Assembly (NCBI GenBank): GCA_964551985.1
Contig: CAZKFG010000004.1
Location: 1 to 63,794, forward strand
Length of the DNA: 63,794 nt
Origin: CAZKFG01 sp964551985
Lineage (GTDB): Bacteria; Bacillota; Negativicutes; Acidaminococcales; JAISLQ01
Reading direction: 5' to 3'
In this document: piece after piece, positions 17,345-25,442 of the stretch
Layout of the letters: each line of letters starts with the position of its first letter
Position numbering within the stretch: the stretch's first letter is position 1
The notes under the pieces: generated by a model
Told to the model about the DNA's origin: nothing
The model's input: the letters and a program-made list of their open reading frames with translations, nothing else
The model's database searches: none
Position numbers and translations under genes: made by a program

Positions 17345-18511
17345 ATGTTTGGTCTTACACTAATTTTAACACTTGCGATAGTAGGTGGAATAATTGCTTA
17401 TATAGGCGACAAACTTGGCTATAAACTGGGCAAAAAGCGTCTTAGTGTATTTGGACTAAGACCAAAGCACACATCTACACTTATTGCTATAACAAGTGGT
17501 ATACTTATAGCTTCAGCTACTTTAATATCATTATCAATAGTATCTGTCGACGTAAGAACAGCACTGTTTGGCATAGACAAACTAAAAAAAGAACTTAGCG
17601 CAATGACACAAGAAATACAAACAAAAAACTCTGAACTAGACTCTGCACAAAACAAACTAGAAAAAAGCAGCGCACAAATAAAAAAAGTAAACGACGAACT
17701 GAGTGCAGCTAACCAAGAACGAGACAAAGCACAGACTCAGCTCGAACAAGTCACAACAGCTAGCAAAGAAGCTTTAGGACAACTGGAAAAATATCGCATA
17801 GAAAGCCAAGAAATAGGAAAACTACGTGACAGATTACAACAAGAAGTAAAAATGCTAACAGACGAATCCAAACAATTAGAGCAAGGAATAATAAACCTGC
17901 GTGAAGGTCAAGTTATTTTTCGTGCCGGACAAATACTCTATCAAGGCATAGTACCTGGTGGACAAAACTCTCAGACAACAAACAAAACCCTAGAACACTT
18001 TTTAACTTTTGCTAACAAACAAATTGTTCAAGGACTAAACTTAAAAGACCAAGACCTAGAAATCCTATTTGTTACTAAAGAAGACTTTAACCAAACGGCA
18101 AACTATCTTGAAAAAACAAGTGGACAAATAGCGCTCAGACTGCAAACAGCAGGAAACATAATATTGGGCGAACCAGTAATAGCAAGATTTTTTGCTTACC
18201 CAAACAAAAAAATCTATGACAAAAATCAAATACTCCTGCAAGAAATTCTACCAGATAACATAGACAAACGTGCTAGTGAAACGCTTTTAATAAGCTTTTT
18301 ATCCCGTTTAAATAAACAAGCTGTCCAAGACGGCGTTTTATCAGACCCGTTGACAGGAAATGTCGGCAACCTCGACATCGCTTACATAATGGAAACAGTA
18401 GAGAAAATTCGCACAGCAACAGGCAAGTTGCAAATAACTGCCAGAGCAGAACAAGACATTTATACAATAGGGCCGCTACAAATAAAACTAATTGTTGATG
18501 TTGTGCAATGA
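17345..18511 (+). CDS. DUF3084 membrane-anchored coiled-coil protein
   Basis: The 388-residue protein has two N-terminal membrane helices (about 4-22 and 42-65) around a short KLGYKLGKKRLSVFGLRPKHT segment, then a long coiled coil (about 78-185) and a C-terminal globular part. This matches DUF3084, a family of unknown function. It follows the Lpt permease by 10 nt and overlaps the next gene by 4 nt, suggesting an envelope role. No catalytic motif is evident. Confidence 0.75.
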   Translation: MFGLTLILTLAIVGGIIAYIGDKLGYKLGKKRLSVFGLRPKHTSTLIAITSGILIASATLISLSIVSVDVRTALFGIDKLKKELSAMTQEIQTKNSELDSAQNKLEKSSAQIKKVNDELSAANQERDKAQTQLEQVTTASKEALGQLEKYRIESQEIGKLRDRLQQEVKMLTDESKQLEQGIINLREGQVIFRAGQILYQGIVPGGQNSQTTNKTLEHFLTFANKQIVQGLNLKDQDLEILFVTKEDFNQTANYLEKTSGQIALRLQTAGNIILGEPVIARFFAYPNKKIYDKNQILLQEILPDNIDKRASETLLISFLSRLNKQAVQDGVLSDPLTGNVGNLDIAYIMETVEKIRTATGKLQITARAEQDIYTIGPLQIKLIVDVVQ

Positions 18512-18912
18512 ACAACTATTATCTTGCAATAGACCCGGGCAAAGACAAATGCGGGCTTGCTATTTTAGATGATAAAAAAAACCATTATGTACTGAAAAAC
18601 AGCTACGTTACAGAACTAGAACAAAACATACTACAAATAACTGAAAACTATCAAATAAATAAAATAATTTTAGGCAACGGTACAGGCTACAAACAAATAC
18701 AACAAATAATAAGCAAAACACTACCAAAAAGTTTGATAATCATAATGGACGAAAAAAATACGACCTATCTAGCAAAACAAATCTATTGGCAGCACAACAA
18801 GCCTAAAGGCTGGCAAAAAGTGCTGCCAAAGGGTCTTAGAACTGTACCTGAACCACTAGACAGTTACGCGGCTCTGGCAATAGGAATAAGATGGCTTGAA
18901 CAAAATTGTTAA
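18508..18912 (+). CDS. YqgF/RuvC-like RNase H-fold protein
   Basis: The 134-residue protein starts YYLAIDPGKDKCGLAILD, the acidic first strand of the RNase H/YqgF fold, and ends with DSYAALAIGIRWLE, providing a second acidic residue. YqgF members process pre-16S rRNA; this copy is divergent and may have another role. It is coupled to the DUF3084 gene by a 4-nt overlap and is the last gene of the LPS operon. Confidence 0.65.
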   Translation: MNNYYLAIDPGKDKCGLAILDDKKNHYVLKNSYVTELEQNILQITENYQINKIILGNGTGYKQIQQIISKTLPKSLIIIMDEKNTTYLAKQIYWQHNKPKGWQKVLPKGLRTVPEPLDSYAALAIGIRWLEQNC

Positions 18913-18915
18913 AAA

Positions 18916-18952
18916 AGCTTGACAAGCTAAAAAAACTTGCGTAAACTATAAT
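18916..18952 (+). promoter_or_regulatory. Promoter of ompM
   Basis: TTGACA at 18919-18924 is a perfect -35. A 17-nt spacer leads to TAAACT (18942-18947), and a perfect TATAAT overlaps at 18947-18952 (22-nt spacer). The -35 is embedded in the palindrome AGCTTGACAAGCT (18916-18928), a possible operator. The start site would leave a leader of about 250 nt before ompM. Confidence 0.6.
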
Positions 18953-18954
18953 TA

Positions 18955-19204
18955 AATACGTATCTATATTGTTTTTTCTATGCCTTTATAGATACACTAC
19001 AACATTGATCTTAAGCTGAAGACTATCGACGGAGCGGGAAGGGGGTGTACCTTAGGATCCGAGAGCGATATGTTGAAGTAAGCTTGGATACAGAAATTGT
19101 AAGGAGAAGAAAAATAATTCTAGAGGTAACAAGGATACTCAAAGAAGAATTTAAACTCCCTTACATCTGTTAATAAATTAAAAAAAACCTAAGGGGGAAA
19201 ACAA
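18955..19204 (+). ncRNA. Long structured 5' leader of ompM, candidate cis-regulatory RNA
   Basis: The untranslated leader contains a 9-bp stem (18960-18968 with 18987-18995), a nested pair of helices (CAACAT 19000-19005 with ATGTTG 19070-19075; TATCG 19024-19028 with CGATA 19066-19070) and a GC-rich core at 19029-19065 that stands out from the AT-rich surroundings. It has an unused Shine-Dalgarno-like AAGGAG near 19102. I see no open reading frame in it and recognise no known riboswitch class. Structure was paired by eye. Confidence 0.4.
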
Positions 19205-20545
19205 ATGAAAAAATCTTTCGTAGTTACACTAGCACTAGTATTCGTACTAGGAATTGCTGGTACAGCATTTGCTGCAAATCCTTTCACAGATGTTCCAGCT
19301 AACCACTGGGCATACGCTTCAGTTAGCAAACTAGCTCAAGCAGGTATCGTTGATGGTTATGGCGATGGTAAATTCATCGGCAACTCCAACATGACTCGTT
19401 ATGAAATGGCTCAAATCGTTGCTAAAGCAATGGCTAATTCAGACAAAGCTGATGCAGCTCTAAAAGCTCAAATCGAAAAACTAGCTGCTGAATTCTCCAA
19501 AGAATTAAACGCTCTAGGTGTTCGCGTAGCTCAACTAGAAAAGAAAGTTGACAACGTAAAAATTACTGGTGAAATTCGTTTGTCCAACTACATGAATAAT
19601 GAATCAGTTAAAGGCACAACTACATCCAGTAATGGCACATATCTACGTAGCCGTATTTGGCTAGCTGGTCAAGTAAATGATAGCTGGAAATATACAGCTA
19701 TGATTGAAAACCAACAAAACCTAGCAACAAACGCTCAAGATACTAACGTTAATAACCCAGCAAGTGGCAGTACTTTAGAGTCCACAACACTATTCCGTCG
19801 CGCTTGGGTTGAAGGTAAAGTTGGCGTTATGGAAGTAACAGCAGGTCGTTGGTATGAAGCTCCTTTAAGAGGTGTTGTACTTGGCGAAGCTGGTGATGGT
19901 CTAAAATTAGGCTACACAAACAAAGACTTCAAATTCAACTTAATGGCTATCCGTCCACAAATCATTAACACAGCTCTAATGAGCTCTAACAACAACCAAG
20001 TTATTGCTGCTACTGCAACATACAAACCAGGTAACTGGGATCTAGGTCTTGCATACTATCACACAGATAAAGTTGGTGCTGCAAATGATAATGCAATAGA
20101 CAAAACATCCAACATTTTTGAAGCATTAGTTGGTTACAGCTTTGACAAAAACATCAAACTATGGGGACAATATTTCCATGGTTCCCAAGAAATCAACGAT
20201 GGTGGTAAATCCGGTTGGGCTGCAGGTCTTGACTTTGGTAAACTAGTAAGAAGCAAACCAGGTACTTGGAATGCTCGCATTGGTTACTATGATGTTCCAG
20301 GTGCTGCTGCAATTAACTCTTCCTTTGAATGTGACCCAGGTTCAAGCACATATGTTAAAGGCATGAGTGCAGATGGCAACTCCAGATTTGATGGTTACAA
20401 AGGTATGAACATTGGTGCAAGCTTTGTAGCTGCTAAAAACATTGATGTAAACTTTGATTATTTTGATTGGAAACATCAAAACAAAGCTGCTAACGGCGAC
20501 AAATCCGCTAAAGCATACTGGTCATATGTACGTTTCTACTTCTAA
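19205..20545 (+). CDS. ompM: SLH-domain outer-membrane porin, OmpM type
   Basis: The 446-residue protein has a signal peptide (about 1-23, cleavage AFA-A), one SLH domain (about 24-78: NPFTDVPANHWAYASVSKL, then TRYEMAQIVAKAM), a coiled coil (about 84-117) and a beta-barrel ending YVRFYF. This is the OmpM layout of Negativicutes: the SLH domain grips polyamine-modified peptidoglycan while the barrel forms the major porin and envelope tether. AAGGGGG sits 8 nt before ATG. Codon choice is more uniform than in neighbours, as expected for high expression. A strong terminator follows. Confidence 0.95.
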   Translation: MKKSFVVTLALVFVLGIAGTAFAANPFTDVPANHWAYASVSKLAQAGIVDGYGDGKFIGNSNMTRYEMAQIVAKAMANSDKADAALKAQIEKLAAEFSKELNALGVRVAQLEKKVDNVKITGEIRLSNYMNNESVKGTTTSSNGTYLRSRIWLAGQVNDSWKYTAMIENQQNLATNAQDTNVNNPASGSTLESTTLFRRAWVEGKVGVMEVTAGRWYEAPLRGVVLGEAGDGLKLGYTNKDFKFNLMAIRPQIINTALMSSNNNQVIAATATYKPGNWDLGLAYYHTDKVGAANDNAIDKTSNIFEALVGYSFDKNIKLWGQYFHGSQEINDGGKSGWAAGLDFGKLVRSKPGTWNARIGYYDVPGAAAINSSFECDPGSSTYVKGMSADGNSRFDGYKGMNIGASFVAAKNIDVNFDYFDWKHQNKAANGDKSAKAYWSYVRFYF

Positions 20546-20565
20546 TATTAACTGTTAGAACAATT

Positions 20566-20595
20566 AAAAGGCAATCCTTCGGGATTGCCTTTTTT
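20566..20595 (+). terminator. Terminator of ompM
   Basis: The stem GGCAATCC/GGATTGCC extended by A:T pairs closes a TTCG tetraloop and ends in six T. Confidence 0.95.
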
Positions 20596-20724
20596 AGTTA
20601 CTAGCTATCTTTTAGATTAAAAAATAGTTTTCGTGGAAATAAAAGCACTTATACAATGATTTTTAAACAGTAAAAGAAAAACAGAATATAATTGTTATTT
20701 TTTTGTAAAATACTTTTTTGCTAG

Positions 20725-20753
20725 TTGTCTGTTTGCTTTGTAAATGGTATAAT
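20725..20753 (+). promoter_or_regulatory. Promoter of the exported-protein pair
   Basis: TTGTCT at 20725-20730, a 17-nt spacer and TATAAT at 20748-20753 with an extended -10 TGG just before it. It lies 54 nt upstream of the 20807 ATG. Confidence 0.7.
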
Positions 20754-20806
20754 TTATTAGTATGTATTAAGCTTAAATAGGGCTACAAGATTTTGGAGGG
20801 AAACAG

Positions 20807-21424
20807 ATGAAAAGAAATTTAAAATTTATACTAGGTCTTATGCTGTTGTTTGTTTTTTCATTGCAAATAACTGCTTTTGCAGCACCAAACACTAATAAAA
20901 GAAAAATTGACGAAAGAAAGCAACCAGCAAGGTTTGCTCGTATTGCTATTTTGCCTGTTGTAAATTTACAAGAGGATATTGATTATGCCAATACAATAGT
21001 ATTCCAAAAAGCTTTAGAAGTATTTAGATATCCTGATTATGAAATTTATGATAGTGATAAATTTTATAAAGCATTAGAAGAAGTTAATTATTATGAATTG
21101 GCTAAAGGTAAGGTTGACAAAAACACTGAAGCAATGCTTCGCACTATAATGGATAAATCTGGACTTGACGCAATTGTTTTTGTCAAACTAAATAGATTAA
21201 CTCAAGAAAAAATGCAGTTTAGCCAAGAAGATATGGATATGTTGATTTTGGATATGAATTTTATGGTTATATACAATTGGCGTGAAAAGATTATAGATAG
21301 CCAAGTTGTAGAGCGTAAGTCCGCTCCATATGCAGCTGTTATGAAAGACGATTGGAAACTTCGTGAATATGATAATATGGTATCTCGTCAGCTTAGTAGA
21401 ATAGCTGAAATAGGTAAAAAATAA
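20807..21424 (+). CDS. Exported protein of unknown function
   Basis: The 205-residue product has a signal peptide (about 1-26, cleavage AFA-A) and no further membrane helix. The mature part begins with a basic segment (KRKIDERKQPAR), then FARIAILPVVNLQE, a strand pattern seen in periplasmic TolB-N/CsgG-like folds, and DAIVFVKLNRL. The resemblance is weak and I do not assign a family. It has a good ribosome binding site (GGAGGG) and is 15 nt from the next exported gene, so both may act together in the periplasm. Confidence 0.7.
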   Translation: MKRNLKFILGLMLLFVFSLQITAFAAPNTNKRKIDERKQPARFARIAILPVVNLQEDIDYANTIVFQKALEVFRYPDYEIYDSDKFYKALEEVNYYELAKGKVDKNTEAMLRTIMDKSGLDAIVFVKLNRLTQEKMQFSQEDMDMLILDMNFMVIYNWREKIIDSQVVERKSAPYAAVMKDDWKLREYDNMVSRQLSRIAEIGKK

Positions 21425-21445
21425 AACTGCTAGGGGGAATTGGAT

Positions 21446-22477
21446 TTGCATTTAAAAAAAATAGCTATATTGTTTTTAGTAACAGTGTTTAGCTTTACTT
21501 CAATAGTACCTGTTTATGCTCAAGATTTAACTGCATCAGAAAAGGTTGCTCAGACGGAACTTATTTTATATGGTACAGAACAAAAAGGATCATTATCTGA
21601 GCGTATAAATAGTTTAGAGAAGGATATTAATGGTTCTGTTACAAATGAGCCAATTATTTCAAGAATTGACAGAGCTTATTTTTATGTAAAAGGTACATCT
21701 TCAACGGTTGTGCCATCGCTTCTTGTCAAACTCAATGTATTAGAGGCGGCTTTTGCGACAAAAACTAGTGAACTGCCAGCAAAAACTAGATTAGAGGCGC
21801 TGGAGAATCTTATAAACGGTCGTATTGATACAGGTAGTATTGATGATAGAATGAATGTTCTTTTATCTATGGCATTTCCTAATGGCAGTATTGAGACAAG
21901 TCAAGTTACTTTGCCAAAGGATACTTTGGTTAAAATCAGCATAGAACAAGAGCTTGATAGCAAAACAACAGCTGTTGGCAGTAGTGTTTTATTTAGAGTA
22001 CAAGATAATATTTATGTTGATGGCATTTTAGCTATTCCTAAAGGTGCTTCAGCACACGGACGAGTATCTAAAGTATCACGTGCAAATAGTTTTGGCCGTA
22101 GTGGTAAAATTGAAATAGAATACTCACACATTATCGCTATTGACAATAGCAATGTGCCAATAATTGTTGGAAAGCTTGCTAAAGAAGCTACAGAATCAAT
22201 GGCACTTGCTGCAGGAGCTAGTATTGCAAGCATGGTAATATTAGGTCCTATAGGAATAATTGGTGGGGTATTTGTCAAAGGCAAAGAATATAAAATTCCT
22301 AAAGGTGCTGTGTTGTATGTTCAGGTTAAAGAGGATGTTGTGATAAACGGTGTTACAGCAGCTAGCCTTGGTCAAAATGAAACTTTTAAAGAAGATGATG
22401 TAGTAGCGACTACAGAAACAAAAACAACTGATACTACAGATAAAAATATACAACCATCCAATAGTGGTCAAATATAA
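21446..22477 (+). CDS. Exported protein with a repeated N-terminal motif, unknown function
   Basis: The 343-residue product has a signal peptide (about 1-22, VYA-Q). Two related segments follow: LSERINSLEKDINGSV..IISRIDRAY (about 45-80) and TRLEALENLINGRID..IDDRMNVLL (about 114-145). The C-terminal half carries a beta-rich domain (KISIEQELDSKTTAVGSSVLF, IPKGASAHGRVSKV) with a Gly/Ala-rich hydrophobic segment near residue 255. TTG at 21446 is chosen because AGGGGGA lies 7 nt upstream; TTG at 21440 is too close. I do not recognise the family. A terminator follows. Confidence 0.7.
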   Translation: MHLKKIAILFLVTVFSFTSIVPVYAQDLTASEKVAQTELILYGTEQKGSLSERINSLEKDINGSVTNEPIISRIDRAYFYVKGTSSTVVPSLLVKLNVLEAAFATKTSELPAKTRLEALENLINGRIDTGSIDDRMNVLLSMAFPNGSIETSQVTLPKDTLVKISIEQELDSKTTAVGSSVLFRVQDNIYVDGILAIPKGASAHGRVSKVSRANSFGRSGKIEIEYSHIIAIDNSNVPIIVGKLAKEATESMALAAGASIASMVILGPIGIIGGVFVKGKEYKIPKGAVLYVQVKEDVVINGVTAASLGQNETFKEDDVVATTETKTTDTTDKNIQPSNSGQI

Positions 22478-22480
22478 ATA

Positions 22481-22508
22481 AAAGCAAGAGCAAAGCTCTT
22501 GCTTTTAT
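22481..22508. terminator. Bidirectional terminator between convergent genes
   Basis: The near-perfect 11-bp stem AAAGCAAGAGC/GCTCTTGCTTT (22481-22505) has an AAA loop and T/A runs on both sides, placed between the plus-strand exported gene and the minus-strand stress protein. Confidence 0.85.
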
Positions 22509-22519
22509 TTAACAAAAAA

Positions 22520-22948
22520 CTATTTTCTTACTGTTAAAACAGCACATTTTGCATGATGGAAAACATGAAAAGCAGTACTGCCTGCCAAAAGTCCAGATAA
22601 TGTACTTTGCCCTTTACTGCCCATTACAATTAAATCACAGCTTTCTTCTTGACAAATTTCAAGAATTTTTTCATAAGGTGTACCAAATTTGAGCGCTGTT
22701 GATAATTTAAAATTACCAGCTAGTTTTTTGGCTTTGTCAAACATTCCTACAGATTCTTTTTCAAGTTCTTTAGCAGTATTGCTTAAAAGGTCGCTTAGTG
22801 GCATAAATTCAAAACTTGTTGGTACTACATAAACGACGTGGGCAACAACGATTTTGCAACCGAATTTTTTGCCAAGTTCCAGTGCATAGTTAAATGCACT
22901 CCAAGATAGTTGTGAGTTGTCGACGGGAACGAGAATTTTGTTAAACAT
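22520..22948 (-). CDS. Universal stress protein (UspA family)
   Basis: The 142-residue single-domain protein starts KILVPVDNSQLSWSAFNYALELG and ends with the ATP-binding loop GSKGQSTLSGLLAGSTAFHV (G-x2-G-x9-S/T type) and CAVLTVR. It is expected to be cytoplasmic and to bind ATP, with a stress-survival role. It has its own promoter region shared divergently with the dehydrogenase gene. Confidence 0.92.
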   Translation of the reverse strand: MFNKILVPVDNSQLSWSAFNYALELGKKFGCKIVVAHVVYVVPTSFEFMPLSDLLSNTAKELEKESVGMFDKAKKLAGNFKLSTALKFGTPYEKILEICQEESCDLIVMGSKGQSTLSGLLAGSTAFHVFHHAKCAVLTVRK

Positions 22949-22970
22949 AATTTTTGCCTCCTTAAAAATT

Positions 22971-23001
22971 TATATAAGTCCATAATTAGTAAGTTTGACA
23001 A
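22971..23001 (-). promoter_or_regulatory. Possible promoter of the universal stress protein gene
   Basis: On the minus strand TTGTCA (22996-23001) is followed 18 nt later by TTATAT (22972-22977). The -35 lies in the small palindrome GTTTGACAAAC (22993-23003). Confidence 0.35.
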
Positions 23002-23112
23002 ACTATTTAAAAATCCTTTATTTTTTTATAAAAATTTTATAAAATTATTAAGCAAATAAAAATGTAATCTAGTATAATAATTATTAAAATTAAAACTATG
23101 GAGAGTGATATT

Positions 23113-24003
23113 TTGAATAAGATTAAAGTAGCAGTTATTGGATATGGCAATATTGGTAAATATGCCCTAGAGGCGATTTGTGCTATGCCAGATATGGAGA
23201 TAGCAGGGATTGTTAGAAGAAACGCTAACAGTGATGATGTAAAAGGAATTATGGTGGTTGATGATATAGCAAAGTTAGGCAAAGTAGATGTAGCACTTAT
23301 CTGCACTCCTACAAGAAATGTTGAGCAGACTGCTAAAAAGTATTTGGCGATGGGTATTAATACAGTGGATAGCTTTGATATTCATACATCTATTTGCGAT
23401 CTTAGAGCTAGTCTTAATAAAGTGGCTAAAGATAATAATGCGGTAGCGGTAATTTCTGCTGGTTGGGATCCAGGTTCTGATTCTGTTGTACGTGCGTTGA
23501 TGCAGGCATGCGTGCCTTTTGGCATTACATATACTAATTTTGGTGCAGGTATGAGCATGGGGCATACTGTAGCAGCGAAAAATATTAAAGGTGTTGCTAA
23601 TGCTTTATCTATGACCATTCCTTTGGGTACGGGAGTACATCGAAGAATGGTTTATGTGCAGCTAGAGGCTAGAGCAGAATTTGATAAAGTTGTTGCAGAT
23701 TTAAAGGCGGATGATTATTTTAGTCACGATGAAACGCATGTTGTACAAGTTGATAATGTAACAGAGCTTATTGATATGGGCCATGGTGTAAATATGACGA
23801 GAAAAGGTGTTTCAGGTCAAACACATAATCAGCTTATGGAATTTAACATGAAGATTAATAACCCAGCTTTAACTGCTCAGGTTATGGTTGCTTGTGCACG
23901 TGCTAGTTTAAAACAAAAAGCAGGAGCTTATACAATGATTGAGATACCTGTTATAGATTTACTTTGTGGTGATAGGGAAGATTTGATAAGTAAACTTGTC
24001 TAA
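23113..24003 (+). CDS. ddh: meso-Diaminopimelate dehydrogenase
   Basis: The 296-residue NADP-dependent enzyme makes meso-diaminopimelate directly from tetrahydrodipicolinate. It has the Rossmann start VAVIGYGNIGKYALEAI, CTPTRNVE, SAGWDPGSDSVVRALMQA and GAGMSMGHTVAAK, the known Ddh motifs. TTG at 23113 is preferred over ATG at 23098 because GGAGAG (23100-23105) would then sit 8 nt upstream as the ribosome binding site. It supplies DAP for peptidoglycan and lysine. A TATAAT at 23073 may be its -10. Confidence 0.9.
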   Translation: MNKIKVAVIGYGNIGKYALEAICAMPDMEIAGIVRRNANSDDVKGIMVVDDIAKLGKVDVALICTPTRNVEQTAKKYLAMGINTVDSFDIHTSICDLRASLNKVAKDNNAVAVISAGWDPGSDSVVRALMQACVPFGITYTNFGAGMSMGHTVAAKNIKGVANALSMTIPLGTGVHRRMVYVQLEARAEFDKVVADLKADDYFSHDETHVVQVDNVTELIDMGHGVNMTRKGVSGQTHNQLMEFNMKINNPALTAQVMVACARASLKQKAGAYTMIEIPVIDLLCGDREDLISKLV

Positions 24004-24031
24004 TCTTAATGAATTTTATGGAGGTTGTTTT

Positions 24032-24694
24032 ATGAGTGCATATCAATGTCCATTTTGCAATGTATCTTTAGCGGTAAGTCATGAAACATATGCAAATTAT
24101 TTTTTGAATTTTTTTGATGTTACAAAATTTAAAAATACAGCATCAACTTGGAAAAAAGATAACTCAGGAACTATAAAAGTTGTTTTTGTCAAATGTCCTA
24201 ACTGTAAAAAAATAAGTATCTATGCTTTTGGTCATAGTAAGGATTTAGCTGGTCTTAGTGTTAATATTTCGCCAAGAGTTAATTATATGAAATATCCTGA
24301 CTATGTTCCAGAGACAATACAAAAAGAATATCAAGAAGCGTGTAGTGTTTTGGAATTTAGTGAAAAAGCTGCTGCTACTTTTGCAAGGCGCTGCTTAAGA
24401 GAGATAATTCACGATTGTTGGGATATGGAGAGAGCTAATCTTTTTGAAGAGCTTTATGCTTTGCAAAACAGTATAGATAAAGACCTTTGGCGAGCAATAG
24501 AAGGAGTATGCAATATTGGTGACATTGGCAATCACATGAAGGCGGATGTTGGGCTTATATTAGATGTACAGCCGATGGAAGCGCAACGCCTTATAAAACT
24601 TGTCGAACTTCTTATTAAAGAATGGTACATCGCAAAAAGAAATAGAGACCTTTTGTTAGAACAGCTAGTAGATCTCGATGTCAAGATAGATTGA
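24032..24694 (+). CDS. Zinc-ribbon DUF4145-like protein
   Basis: The 220-residue protein has two Cys pairs forming a likely zinc ribbon (QCPFC near residue 5 and KCPNC near residue 53), and a helical C-terminus with FARRCLREIIHDCW near 120 as in DUF4145. ATG at 24032 has GGAGG 8 nt upstream; the longer frame from 23996 overlaps ddh and is unlikely. DUF4145 function is unknown; members appear in varied contexts including nucleases. It is a solitary gene here, before a terminator. Confidence 0.65.
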   Translation: MSAYQCPFCNVSLAVSHETYANYFLNFFDVTKFKNTASTWKKDNSGTIKVVFVKCPNCKKISIYAFGHSKDLAGLSVNISPRVNYMKYPDYVPETIQKEYQEACSVLEFSEKAAATFARRCLREIIHDCWDMERANLFEELYALQNSIDKDLWRAIEGVCNIGDIGNHMKADVGLILDVQPMEAQRLIKLVELLIKEWYIAKRNRDLLLEQLVDLDVKID

Positions 24695-24734
24695 AATAAA
24701 AGATGTCATTGCTTTAACAATGACATCTTTTATT
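24695..24734. terminator. Bidirectional terminator between convergent genes
   Basis: A 17-bp perfect inverted repeat (24695-24711 with 24718-24734) around a 6-nt loop ends in T/A runs on each strand and overlaps the stop of the minus-strand tcdA gene. Confidence 0.9.
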
Positions 24735-25437
24735 CTTGTAATAAGTCTTTAATTACTTCGCTTGCTATTATAAGTCCTGCAACTGATGGAACAAAAGAAA
24801 TGCTGGCGGGAGAGTGCCTGTTATTATCGTTTAAAATTGGTTCAGCAAGAGTTATAGGCAATTCTTTAGAATATACAACTTTTAGTTTATTTATATTAAG
24901 CTCACGTAGTTTTTTTCGCATGATTTTAGCAATTGGATCAACCGAAGTCTTGTAAATATCAGCTACTTCAAATTTGGTAGGGTCTAATTTGTTGCCAGCA
25001 CCCATTGCGCTTATTATCTGGATTTTGTGATTGGTTGCTTGGACAACAAGAGCTATTTTACTTGTTATTGTGTCAATAGCATCAACAATGTAATCAGCAT
25101 CGCGAGCTAATAGTTCAGCTGCGTTTTGTTCTAAGTAAAAATCTTTTATTGAGTCAATATGAGCGTTTGGATTTATAGATAAAATTCTTTGTTTCATAAC
25201 TTGCACTTTTGGCAAGCCGACAGTTTGTAATGTGGCGTGGATTTGTCTATTTATGTTTGTTATACAAATATCATCTTTATCTATTAAAATAAAATTACCA
25301 ATACCAGAGCGAGCTAAAGCTTCAACTGTAAAAGAGCCGACACCGCCAATACCGTAAATAGCGACTTTGCAATTTGCTAGTTTTTCTAGTGCCTGCTTGC
25401 CGATAAGACTTTGTGTGCGAGAAAATTGCTTTAACAT
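24730..25437 (-). CDS. tcdA: tRNA threonylcarbamoyladenosine dehydratase TcdA (ThiF/HesA fold)
   Basis: The 235-residue E1-like protein starts FSRTQSLIGKQALEKLANCKVAIYGIGGVGSF and has VDAIDTITSK and SAMGAGNKLDPTKFEVADIYKTSVDP, which separates TcdA from ThiF and MoeB. It uses ATP to cyclise t6A to ct6A at tRNA position 37. It lies 5 nt after the serine acetyltransferase gene and is co-transcribed with it. Confidence 0.88.
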   Translation of the reverse strand: MLKQFSRTQSLIGKQALEKLANCKVAIYGIGGVGSFTVEALARSGIGNFILIDKDDICITNINRQIHATLQTVGLPKVQVMKQRILSINPNAHIDSIKDFYLEQNAAELLARDADYIVDAIDTITSKIALVVQATNHKIQIISAMGAGNKLDPTKFEVADIYKTSVDPIAKIMRKKLRELNINKLKVVYSKELPITLAEPILNDNNRHSPASISFVPSVAGLIIASEVIKDLLQE

Positions 25438-25442
25438 AAAAA

